Shown piece by piece: positions 1 through 7,430 of a stretch of 64,000 bases of DNA; within the stretch, counting starts at the first letter, position 1, and every line of letters begins with the position of its first letter. The notes beneath the pieces are model-generated. The model was not told the DNA's origin and searched no databases. It was given only the letters and a program-made list of their open reading frames with translations. Location of the stretch: the NCBI RefSeq assembly GCF_000379945.1, contig NZ_KB904124.1, positions 372,001 to 436,000 on the forward strand, read 5' to 3'. The translations under genes were made by a program, and so were the position numbers. The DNA is from Porphyromonas macacae DSM 20710 = JCM 13914 (GTDB lineage: Bacteria > Bacteroidota > Bacteroidia > Bacteroidales > Porphyromonadaceae).

Positions 1-71
1 AAGATAATTCGTTTTCCTGTAGAGCGATTAGAAAACAGGATAAAATCCTTTGTTTTAGGTAGAAGAAAAGT

Positions 72-1097
72 CTATTCCAGCATCATACTCATGAAGAGTG
101 GCGTTTCGGCGAAGATGATTTCGGTGAGTTGTTCGGGGGTTAAAACTTCTTTTGTAAAATCCTGTTCGGATGTTTGCGGTTCGAAGGTTAGCAGCCGGTT
201 CCTTACCGTATACACGCCGTTGTTTTCCGGTATTTGCTCGTCGCGGAGGATAAATTGCCTGTCGAATTTTTGATTTCCGGCTGCATAAATCCGCATGATT
301 TCCGGTATACGGAGTAGCCTGAGCATACCTTTCGGTTCCCGGCGTTCCGGCGATGCCGGCAGTGTGGCTTGCAGGAGATGACATTGCAGTTTCATCATCA
401 GTTTATCTATGAGCTGCCTGCGCATGTGGTTCGGTCCGTAAATATCCGGTATGTAAAGAACTCCGTCGTTTGTTCGATACCAGCAAATAGCAGAAACTTC
501 GGGGCTGTCTTCCGGATAACGGACTATACCTCCTCCGGCCAGATTCAGATCTTCTGCCACCGCCTGCAGTTGTGCCGTGTTGTGCAGTATGCCGCCAGGT
601 ATTCTTTGCTTTTCCGCCCGGCGGATAAAATCGTCCCATGCACCGGCGGGTATATCCTCTCCGTTTTTGCAGACTTCCTCTACACCGGAAACGGTCTGCT
701 TATAAAAGGCTGTTTCAAAACCCGATTTTCGTCTGTAGAAATCGTATAGCCCGGGTTCTGCCGGAATGAGAAAACTGAAAAAATCGCCCCGTTCATACAT
801 TTTCCTTAAAGCACGTTGCATCAAGTTTTTCATTAAACCCTTGTTGCGCTCTTCGGGGATTGTGCAGGCACCGCTGATATAACCGGCGGGAAGGCGGAGT
901 CCCTGCCAGTTCAATTCATAAGGCAAAAATTGTACATGGGCTGCGGTTTCTCCTTTGTCGTTTTGCAGGAGAAGCGTATTGCCGGCTTTGAAAACACGGC
1001 TGAAATACAAGTCCAGAAAAACCTCCGGGTCATTGGGAAAGCACCGATGCCAGATGTTGCGCGATTCTTTTAGTATGCGGTCTTCAGATTTTGTCAT
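72..1097 (-). CDS. GNAT-family N-acetyltransferase
   Basis: A 341-residue cytoplasmic protein with the Eis-like GNAT layout. The N-terminal half carries the acyl-CoA-binding strand-helix: residues about 70-100 include GACTIPEERNKGLMKNLMQR, a good match to the GNAT motif A pattern (Q/R-x-x-G-x-G/A) with RNKG in the pyrophosphate-binding loop. It should transfer an acyl group from acyl-CoA to an unknown amine. It lies downstream of a DUF2156 gene on the same strand and its ATG overlaps the end of that gene by 14 nt, so the two are probably translationally coupled. The substrate cannot be read from the sequence. Family assignment is secure, specificity unknown. Confidence 0.8.
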   Translation of the reverse strand: MTKSEDRILKESRNIWHRCFPNDPEVFLDLYFSRVFKAGNTLLLQNDKGETAAHVQFLPYELNWQGLRLPAGYISGACTIPEERNKGLMKNLMQRALRKMYERGDFFSFLIPAEPGLYDFYRRKSGFETAFYKQTVSGVEEVCKNGEDIPAGAWDDFIRRAEKQRIPGGILHNTAQLQAVAEDLNLAGGGIVRYPEDSPEVSAICWYRTNDGVLYIPDIYGPNHMRRQLIDKLMMKLQCHLLQATLPASPERREPKGMLRLLRIPEIMRIYAAGNQKFDRQFILRDEQIPENNGVYTVRNRLLTFEPQTSEQDFTKEVLTPEQLTEIIFAETPLFMSMMLE

Positions 1098-1989
1098 GGC
1101 GCAGAATGGCTGTTGCCTTGGGTAGTAACAGTTCCGGTTTATATGACAGCTTGCTTTGCCGTAAACCTTCCAGTCCTAAATCCTCTTCGCGGTTGATAAA
1201 GTCGAAGTGTGAGGGTATACGGCGTGCAAATTCGCGGTTGATGATGGTGAAAGCGCCGTCCACCGAAATATCCGCTTTTTCGATATGGATGCCGAAAGTA
1301 TTGTGGTTGATGGGGCCTCCGATGGAGAAAGCCACCACGCGCCCATCGATGCGAATGGCTCCGCCTGTCACTCCCAAAGCATCCATATTGTTCATGACGC
1401 GTCTGATCATGTTTTTTTCATTTTCCTCACCGTCTTCGCTGCCTCGCTTCTTGAGCCATTCCTGCTCCAGTTTTAGACAGTCTTTGGCGATTTCCCTGTC
1501 GATGTTCACATACTCATAGCCGGGGTGCTCACGCTCGAAGCGGTTGGCATGGTTGCGCTTGCTTTGCAGTTTTTTGCCGGCCAGTGTGCAGAGTTTCTCC
1601 CGCTCATATATATAGTCGCAATAGTTACGGTCATTAAAAAAAGTGAAAGCATCGGGGAATAGCTCTTCCAAGTGATTACGGCACTTTGGTGTTATCCCCA
1701 TAAGGGTAAGCGGATAGCCTTCCTCTTCGCACTGTTTAGCCAACACATCGATGGCTTCCTGGATATGGCAGCCTTCACGGCTTACGGGGCAGAGGTAGAC
1801 GGGGTGATTGCGGTGTGGCGATGTGAAGCGGATAACCAGGGCTTCTTCTATGATTGCCCATGAAGTCTTGTAGAGAAAGCCCCAGCCGTATAGATTGCTG
1901 ATGGCCAAATCGCAGATATTGATGTCTGACGGCATCGTGTAGGCCCTTATGGCATCTCTGTCTGACGGCTCGAAAATTTTATAGCTCAT
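1084..1989 (-). CDS. DUF2156 protein (aminoacyl-lipid transferase fold)
   Basis: A 301-residue protein of the DUF2156 family, related to the soluble C-terminal domain of phosphatidylglycerol lysyltransferases (MprF), a tandem GNAT fold. Visible features are the basic stretch KKLQSKRNHANRFEREHPGY near residue 140, and a C-terminal region with FSIGGPINHNTFGIHIEKAD and FINREEDLGLEGLRQSKLSY, typical of this family. No membrane segment is present, so it is a soluble version. First gene of a two-gene minus-strand unit with a GNAT acetyltransferase (14-nt overlap). A role in aminoacylating or acylating lipids or small molecules is inference; the family call is good. Confidence 0.8.
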   Translation of the reverse strand: MSYKIFEPSDRDAIRAYTMPSDINICDLAISNLYGWGFLYKTSWAIIEEALVIRFTSPHRNHPVYLCPVSREGCHIQEAIDVLAKQCEEEGYPLTLMGITPKCRNHLEELFPDAFTFFNDRNYCDYIYEREKLCTLAGKKLQSKRNHANRFEREHPGYEYVNIDREIAKDCLKLEQEWLKKRGSEDGEENEKNMIRRVMNNMDALGVTGGAIRIDGRVVAFSIGGPINHNTFGIHIEKADISVDGAFTIINREFARRIPSHFDFINREEDLGLEGLRQSKLSYKPELLLPKATAILRHDKI

Positions 1990-2221
1990 AAACAGAATAT
2001 AAATGAATTGTTAATAAAACTTTCCGGTAGCCCCTATTGTTTGATTTTTTTCGCTTTTCGGTTCTGATTCAGTGTGCCGGAAATGTTTTCTTTTAGTTAA
2101 GAACGGAAAATAATCCTCTGATATTGCCGCAAAGTATTTCGATATCTGCCAAATTATTACGTTATTTGTAAGATAAACAATGTGTATATCGAAATTAAGA
2201 ATAAATAAATATACTACTGCT

Positions 2222-2395
2222 ATGAACAACTTTATGAAGGCGCTTGGCATCATCATTCTGATTATCGGTGTGCTGATTTTGGCAATTCCTCATCTGACGA
2301 ATACTGCAACCAATGCAACATTGTGGACGGGGTTGATTTTGATTCTCGGAGGCTTTGCCGCACACATTATCTTGAATAAGCGTAATGCCAGATAA
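2222..2395 (+). CDS. small two-helix membrane protein
   Basis: A 57-residue protein starting at MNNFMKAL. It consists of two hydrophobic segments (about residues 5-22 and 32-48) separated by a short polar loop NTATNATLW and ending in a positively charged tail NKRNAR, so it should be an inner-membrane hairpin with both ends in the cytoplasm. An upstream in-frame ATG at 2180 would add 14 polar residues; the later start is chosen because the added part looks non-coding. The gene is followed by a strong terminator. Function unknown. Confidence 0.65.
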   Translation: MNNFMKALGIIILIIGVLILAIPHLTNTATNATLWTGLILILGGFAAHIILNKRNAR

Positions 2396-2440
2396 TAAAC
2401 GCTGACATTTCTTTCGGGAGGCTCCCGAACTGTTATAATT

Positions 2441-2489
2441 AAGGACTGCTCTTTCGGTTTCATGCCGGAGAGCAGTCCTTAATTTTTTT
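2441..2489 (+). terminator. intrinsic terminator of the small membrane protein gene
   Basis: A 12-bp stem AAGGACTGCTCT / AGAGCAGTCCTT (extended inside by a short CGG/CCG pairing) is followed by a run of seven T. It lies 45 nt past the stop codon of the small membrane protein gene. Confidence 0.8.
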
Positions 2490-2521
2490 GTGGTTAAAGG
2501 GGTAAAATTCCTGTTAAGGGA

Positions 2522-2590
2522 AATAAAAATCCAAGTTAACTTCGTTGAAAATCCGTAGCGCAAAGAATTTTTATCCGTTGCCTGACGGTT
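2522..2590 (+). repeat. mosaic palindromic intergenic repeat, copy A
   Basis: One of four related intergenic repeats in this window. The shared core CCAAGTTAACTTCGTTGAAA (2531-2550) contains the palindrome AAGTTAACTT and is followed here by the ATCCGTAGCGC module and a TTGCCTGACGG module. It sits between a terminator and the candidate origin region. Other copies are near 16.3, 41.2 and 59.6 kb. Confidence 0.8.
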
Positions 2591-2599
2591 CAAAATCGT

Positions 2600-3398
2600 T
2601 CAGACAACCGATTTTTATGGCCTGTCCGGATGAAAAACAGCTGTTAATGTGAAGCGAAAAAACTATCGATGAACTCTTTTTATCATTCTCGAAGTATTTG
2701 AAACAGTTATTGACAATGGTCTGTATTCTTTTCGGGGTATTTTATTTATAATACAGCCGTTTTCTTGTTTTCTACCCTTTACGATATGCTTTTATCTACA
2801 AGTTATTCACAGGAAAGGGGCTGTTTCTTAACTCATATAAAGGTTGGATAAACAGTATATCCATAAGTTTCAGACAAATTATCGACATTGAGGATGTATC
2901 TTATAAACCGGTTATTAACAAGTTTGATTTTCGAATGAGATTGGCTAATCCGTTTAAGATGAATTGGTTAACCGGTTTCACGAAATGGTTTTCAACAAAT
3001 GTATACGGTTGCTTAAAGAGGCAGATATATGAAAAACAACAGGTGGAGTTTCAAATATCGATAACTGTGAGGTATAAATATTCCTTCCTGCTGTCTTTTT
3101 TCAACAGGATAAATGACAGTATTTTATCATAAAACAACAAGATATCAACAGCTTATCCACCGGTCGGCAGGCCTCTTTATGAGAGAAATTCATGAAATCT
3201 CAACAGATTATCAAAGGCTTATAAATCATTTATGAACAGGTTGTTAACAGAGGAGATGGCCCTTTGGCAATAAACGGGCTTTACAATATTTCGCTAAAAT
3301 GCCGTTGTATAAATAAAACGGTATCGGTAAATGTCTATATAATTAAATATATCTACATTTACATGCTAAGAATTTGAAAAGTAAATATAGAGACACAG
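2600..3398. other. candidate replication origin (DnaA-box cluster) in a gene-free AT-rich gap
   Basis: About 800 bp without a convincing gene. On the plus strand it contains TTATTCACA at 2803 (perfect TTATNCACA) and five sites with one mismatch: TTATTGACA at 2707, TTATCTACA at 2792, TTATTAACA at 2912, TTATCCACC at 3153 and TTATGAACA at 3230. Weaker ones occur at 2901 and 3241. The 2792 and 2803 boxes are 2 nt apart. A very AT-rich tract (3330-3365) resembles an unwinding element but also carries the promoter region of the next gene. The genes at 72-1989 and 3399-6194 point away from it on both sides. dnaA is not in the window, which does not exclude oriC in this phylum. A 65-codon open frame at 2935-3132 was not accepted as a gene. 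Confidence 0.5.
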
Positions 3399-5408
3399 AT
3401 GTCAAACAAGGAAAAAGAATGTTCTGCCTACAGGCAACTTACAGATACAGAGATCGATATACTTGTAAATAACCTTTGTATCGCGGATGAATGGGGAGAT
3501 ATAGAGGTGCGGGACGGTTTCGACCCTACATTTTGCCGTCAAGTCAGATTTTCGGGAAAAAACAAGTTGGGAGCGATGAATGCGACCTATACCGAGCTGG
3601 GAGGTATCAAAACACATAGTGGAATAAGTCACTGTTACCTCCACAATTGCACAATCGGCGACAACGTGGTTATCAAGAACGTCCATCGATATATCGCCAA
3701 CTACGACATCGGGGACTGTGTGTGTATAGAGAATGTGGATACGATTGTCGTGGATGGCTTCAGCTCTTTCGGCAACGGCGTGCGTGTGCCCGTCTTGAAT
3801 GAAACGGGCGGACGCGAAGTTATCCTAACGAATAATCTCTCTTCTCATATTGCTTATCTGATGGCTTTTTACAGGCATGATGAGGAATTGATCAAAAGCC
3901 TTTTTTCCTTTGCCGACAGCTATGCCGAGTCGGTAAAAAGCGACCGTGGCAAAATCGGTGAGAATGTCAAAATCAAGGATTGTGGCAGTATTATCAATAT
4001 GCATGTGGGGGCGGGAGCACGGCTTTTAGGCGTTTCTTTTCTGAAAAACGGTTCTTTGAACAGTAATCCGGAGGCTCCTGTCAGGATCGGTTTCAATGTG
4101 ATTGCAGAAAATTTTATCTGTGCCAGCGGCTCATCGGTGTTCGACGGCTGTACGATCAGTAACTGTTTTATCGGTCAGGGCACTCACATGGGGCACCTCT
4201 TTTCGGCGCACGACTCTCTCTTTTTTGCCAACTGTCAGGCTGAAAACGGTGAAGCCTGCGCCGTTTTCGCGGGTCCCTATACGGTAACGATGCACAAGAG
4301 CAGCCTCCTTATTGCCGGGTACTACTCGTTTTTGAATGCAGGTAGCGGCTCCAACCAGAGTAACCACCTCTATAAACTGGGTCCCATACATCAGGGGGTT
4401 GTGGAGCGCGGCTCCAAAACCACCAGTGACAGTTATATTCTCTGGCCCTCCCATATCGGCCCGTTTTCATTGGTTATGGGGCGACACGTACACCATGTGG
4501 ATACCTCTAAATTTCCTTTCTCTTACCTTATCGAGGAGCATAACCAGACCTATCTGGTGCCGGGGGTGAACATTCGCAGCGTAGGCACCATACGGGATGC
4601 CAAGAAGTGGCCTAACCGCGATAAACGGACAGATAGCAAAAAAACCGATTGTATAAACTTCAATCTTCTCAGCCCTTATACGGTGGGAAAGATGCTGCAT
4701 GCACACCGGATCTTGAGCGAATTGAGCCGGTTGCTTTGCAATGACGGCAATCAGGAGTACGTATATCGAAACATGCGCATACAAAGCCGTGCATTGGCCA
4801 AAGGGTTGCATTTTTACGAGATGGCCATTGTCAAGTTTTTGGGTAACAGTCTGATCAAAAAACTGGAAGACTGTCCTTGTACTTCGGATGCCGAAGTTAT
4901 CGAATGGTTGCGCCCCCGAACGGAGGAGGGGTTGGGTGTGTGGCTGGATATTTGCGGTATGATTGCTCCGCGTTCTTCTGTTCTATGCATCCTGGATAAA
5001 GTCAAAAACGCTACTGTCAATTCATTGGAAGAATTGAATGAAGAGATTTGCTCTCTGCATAAAAATTACTATAATCTGGAATGGACGTGGGCATACAACA
5101 CGATTTTGGAGTGGTTCGGTTTGAAACCGGAAGATTTGACACGTACCAAGGTGGCGGAGATTGTTAGGAAATGGAAGGATTGCGTGGTTTCGCTGGACAA
5201 AATGCTCTATGAGGATGCACGCAAAGAGTTTACCATGAATACGCAGGTGGGTTTCGGCATCGACGTGAAAGGGGATGAAAAAAGTGCCGATTTCGATACG
5301 GTACGCGGTAACTTCGAATCGAATCCTTTTGTATTGGAGATACTCGATCATATCGAGAAAAAAAGCGCTTTGGGAGATCAAACTCTGGCCAAACTCGGTG
5401 CTGTATAG
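3399..5408 (+). CDS. DUF4954 protein (left-handed beta-helix, nucleotidyl/acyltransferase-like)
   Basis: A 669-residue cytoplasmic protein recognised as the DUF4954 family common in Bacteroidales. Residues about 50-400 show imperfect hexapeptide-type repeats (for example ELGGIKTHSGISHCYLHNCT and IGDNVVIKNV, later VRIGFNVIAENFICASGSSV), the signature of a left-handed parallel beta-helix as in acyltransferases and sugar nucleotidyltransferases. The C-terminal third (about 430-669) is helical and charged. No signal peptide or membrane segment. The reaction is unknown; a role in nucleotide-sugar or acyl transfer is only an inference from the fold. It is the first gene to the right of the candidate origin and is probably transcribed alone or with the following gene. 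Confidence 0.75.
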   Translation: MSNKEKECSAYRQLTDTEIDILVNNLCIADEWGDIEVRDGFDPTFCRQVRFSGKNKLGAMNATYTELGGIKTHSGISHCYLHNCTIGDNVVIKNVHRYIANYDIGDCVCIENVDTIVVDGFSSFGNGVRVPVLNETGGREVILTNNLSSHIAYLMAFYRHDEELIKSLFSFADSYAESVKSDRGKIGENVKIKDCGSIINMHVGAGARLLGVSFLKNGSLNSNPEAPVRIGFNVIAENFICASGSSVFDGCTISNCFIGQGTHMGHLFSAHDSLFFANCQAENGEACAVFAGPYTVTMHKSSLLIAGYYSFLNAGSGSNQSNHLYKLGPIHQGVVERGSKTTSDSYILWPSHIGPFSLVMGRHVHHVDTSKFPFSYLIEEHNQTYLVPGVNIRSVGTIRDAKKWPNRDKRTDSKKTDCINFNLLSPYTVGKMLHAHRILSELSRLLCNDGNQEYVYRNMRIQSRALAKGLHFYEMAIVKFLGNSLIKKLEDCPCTSDAEVIEWLRPRTEEGLGVWLDICGMIAPRSSVLCILDKVKNATVNSLEELNEEICSLHKNYYNLEWTWAYNTILEWFGLKPEDLTRTKVAEIVRKWKDCVVSLDKMLYEDARKEFTMNTQVGFGIDVKGDEKSADFDTVRGNFESNPFVLEILDHIEKKSALGDQTLAKLGAV

Positions 5409-5477
5409 TTTTTGATACTCCGACAACTCTTTTTATTCTATATTTATCGACGGAAAATCATACCATTATATATCATA

Positions 5478-6194
5478 ATGAAACGAATCATACTTTTATG
5501 TACTCTCGTCGTTTCGGCGGCTGTACATCTCGGAGCGCAAAATCGAATCAGCGGTCTCTCGGTTTTTTCTAACAGACAGCCGATTATCGTGTTTATCAAC
5601 GACGTACAGGTATGCGAGCCGACTCTTAGCTGTTTTATCGCAAATCTCGAAAACGACAGTTATCGCGTGCGTGTCATGGCTCTTTCTTCCGGACGGAACG
5701 GTATGTTCAGCCCGGTTTTTGAGTCTTTCGTTTTTTATTCGGGTTTCGGTGTGAAGCAAATAGATGTAACGCCGTATATTCCGCATGAAAATATCCCCAA
5801 TCCGCCTTATGAACCTCCTTATCCGCCCAACAGGGGCGGCGGTTACGATACCGGTTGGCAAAACAGCAGGGGGTACCGGTTGCAACCCATGCCGGCAGAA
5901 ACTTATGCGAACCTGAAAAATAAGATAGCCGAATGTACTTTCGAATCGGACTATGAACGTGCTTTCGATTTAATGGTGCCTGCTTACGGTATTACCGCTT
6001 CTCAATTCCGGGAACTTTTGTCGATGCCTTCATTCGATGACAGGCGAAAAGTCATTGCGCGTCATCTGGTGCCTCAGATTATTGATATAGAGAATTGCAA
6101 TCTGAGCAAAGTGTGCGATTTCTCTTCCACCGAAAAAGAGATACATAAGCAGCTGAAAGCCGAATTGGAGAGCAGGAAAAACCGGAACCGATAG
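5478..6194 (+). CDS. exported DUF4476-domain protein
   Basis: A 238-residue protein starting with MKRIILLCTLVVSAAVHLGA, a Sec signal peptide probably cut after GAQ; the ATG at 5478 is chosen because the upstream extension in the same frame would bury the signal peptide. The middle part (about 110-145) is rich in proline, glycine and tyrosine and likely disordered. The C-terminal ~95 residues (from about PMPAETYANLKNKIAECTFE) match the DUF4476 pattern of helical repeats ending in FDDRRKVIARHL. Periplasmic or outer-membrane-associated; function unknown. It lies 69 nt after the DUF4954 gene and is closed by a perfect bidirectional terminator. Confidence 0.75.
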   Translation: MKRIILLCTLVVSAAVHLGAQNRISGLSVFSNRQPIIVFINDVQVCEPTLSCFIANLENDSYRVRVMALSSGRNGMFSPVFESFVFYSGFGVKQIDVTPYIPHENIPNPPYEPPYPPNRGGGYDTGWQNSRGYRLQPMPAETYANLKNKIAECTFESDYERAFDLMVPAYGITASQFRELLSMPSFDDRRKVIARHLVPQIIDIENCNLSKVCDFSSTEKEIHKQLKAELESRKNRNR

Positions 6195-6223
6195 CCCCGG
6201 GAAAAGAAAAATCTGGATGCAAC

Positions 6224-6265
6224 GACACAAAAAAAGCTGCCGAAAAAGGCAGCTTTTTTTGTGTC
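6224..6265. terminator. bidirectional terminator between DUF4476 gene and ilvE
   Basis: A perfect 18-bp inverted repeat with a 6-nt loop. The inner stem is GC-rich (GCTGCC/GGCAGC) and flanked by A7 and T7 tracts, so it can stop transcription in both directions. The two genes are convergent. Confidence 0.9.
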
Positions 6266-6276
6266 TGAAGATTTGT

Positions 6277-7302
6277 TTAGTCCAAAATCATAACCCAATT
6301 GTGTGTATCGGGTTCTTCGCCGTATTGAATGGCACGGAGCTTATTGTATAGCTTCTCGCAGGTAGGACCGGCCTTACCGTCTTTTGAGATGATATAGCTT
6401 TTGTGCTCATCGAGGTCGTCGATGCGTTCGATCGGGCTGATAACGGCAGCGGTGCCGCAAGCGCCGGCTTCTTCGAATGTAGAAAGTTCGTCCACGTGTA
6501 TTTCGCGACGCTCTACTTTCATTCCCATATCCTCTGCAATTTGCATGAGGCTCTTATTGGTGATGGAAGGAAGGATAGAGGTGCTTTTCGGAGTGATATA
6601 CGTGTTGTTTTTGATACCGAAGAAGTTGGCCGGGCCGCACTCGTCGATGTATTCTTTATGTTTGGCATCCAAGAAAATAACTGCGCTGTAACCTTTTTCA
6701 TGAGCCAGTACGCCGGCTTTCAAACTGGCGGCATAGTTACCCCCCACTTTAATCGTACCGGTGCCCAGAGGAGCCGCACGGTCATAACCACGCATAATGG
6801 CCATAGGGGTCGGTTTGAAACCTTCTTTGAAGTAAGGGCCTACGGGGGTTACGAAGATCATGAACAGGTATTCGGCTGCGGGTTTAACGCCGACTTGCTG
6901 GCTCAGGCCGAGCAAAAGAGGACGGATATACAAAGATGCCCCTGTTCCGTAGGGAGGAACAAACTCTTCGTTCAACTCGATGACGCGCTTAACGGCATTG
7001 ATAAACAAGTCCGTAGGCAATTCGGGCATCATGATGCCGCGGGAAGAACTTTGCAGGCGGGCTGCATTTTCTTCGGGGCGGAAAATACGGATTTTACCGT
7101 CTTTGCCACGGAAAGCTTTCATACCCTCGAACGCTTCCTGTCCGTAGTGCAAGCAGGTTGCTGCCATGGGGATGTTGATGCTTGTTTCAGAGCTTACTTC
7201 CAGTTCGCCCCATTTGCCGTTACGATAATACATGCGCACGTTGTAGTTGGTGGGCACATAACCGAAGGTCAGAGATGACCAGTCAATTTTCTTGTTTTCC
7301 AT
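6277..7302 (-). CDS. ilvE: branched-chain amino acid aminotransferase
   Basis: A 341-residue PLP enzyme of fold type IV, the usual length for class II BCATs. It interconverts leucine, isoleucine and valine with their 2-oxo acids using 2-oxoglutarate/glutamate. Seen in the sequence: ALHYGQ-type substrate loop (CLHYGQEAFEGMKAF, residues 50-64), IRPLLLG (126-132), the probable PLP lysine K185 in GTIKVGGNYAASL, and ECGPANFFGI followed by ITP and SILPSITN. Transcribed alone, with a TATCTTTG -7 box 87 nt upstream and a shared terminator downstream. Confidence 0.95.
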   Translation of the reverse strand: MENKKIDWSSLTFGYVPTNYNVRMYYRNGKWGELEVSSETSINIPMAATCLHYGQEAFEGMKAFRGKDGKIRIFRPEENAARLQSSSRGIMMPELPTDLFINAVKRVIELNEEFVPPYGTGASLYIRPLLLGLSQQVGVKPAAEYLFMIFVTPVGPYFKEGFKPTPMAIMRGYDRAAPLGTGTIKVGGNYAASLKAGVLAHEKGYSAVIFLDAKHKEYIDECGPANFFGIKNNTYITPKSTSILPSITNKSLMQIAEDMGMKVERREIHVDELSTFEEAGACGTAAVISPIERIDDLDEHKSYIISKDGKAGPTCEKLYNKLRAIQYGEEPDTHNWVMILD

Positions 7303-7388
7303 TGGTTAATGTTTCTTTATTATAAAGTGTATAATCTTAGTTATTCTAAAAAAACAGTGGTTTATAAAGCATTAGATGCTTATCTCCA

Positions 7389-7396
7389 CAAAGATA
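7389..7396 (-). promoter_or_regulatory. promoter -7 box of ilvE
   Basis: TATCTTTG on the minus strand, a full match to the Bacteroidota TAnnTTTG element, with CTTG at 7415-7418 at roughly -33 (18-nt spacer, slightly short). It lies just beyond the end of the GH92 gene. Confidence 0.6.
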
Positions 7397-7430
7397 GCAA
7401 TTTAATATACCAACCAAGCTTTACCGTTGG

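Noticed and set aside
2011..2593. Two minus-strand open frames over the small membrane protein gene and repeat copy A
   Set aside because: They run through a terminator and a repeat and show no protein-like pattern.
2935..3132. A 65-codon open frame in the candidate origin region
   Set aside because: No ribosome-binding site, unusual composition and overlap with the DnaA-box cluster; not considered coding.
6403..7278. A 291-codon open frame on the plus strand opposite ilvE
   Set aside because: Shadow of ilvE; no motif, no promoter.
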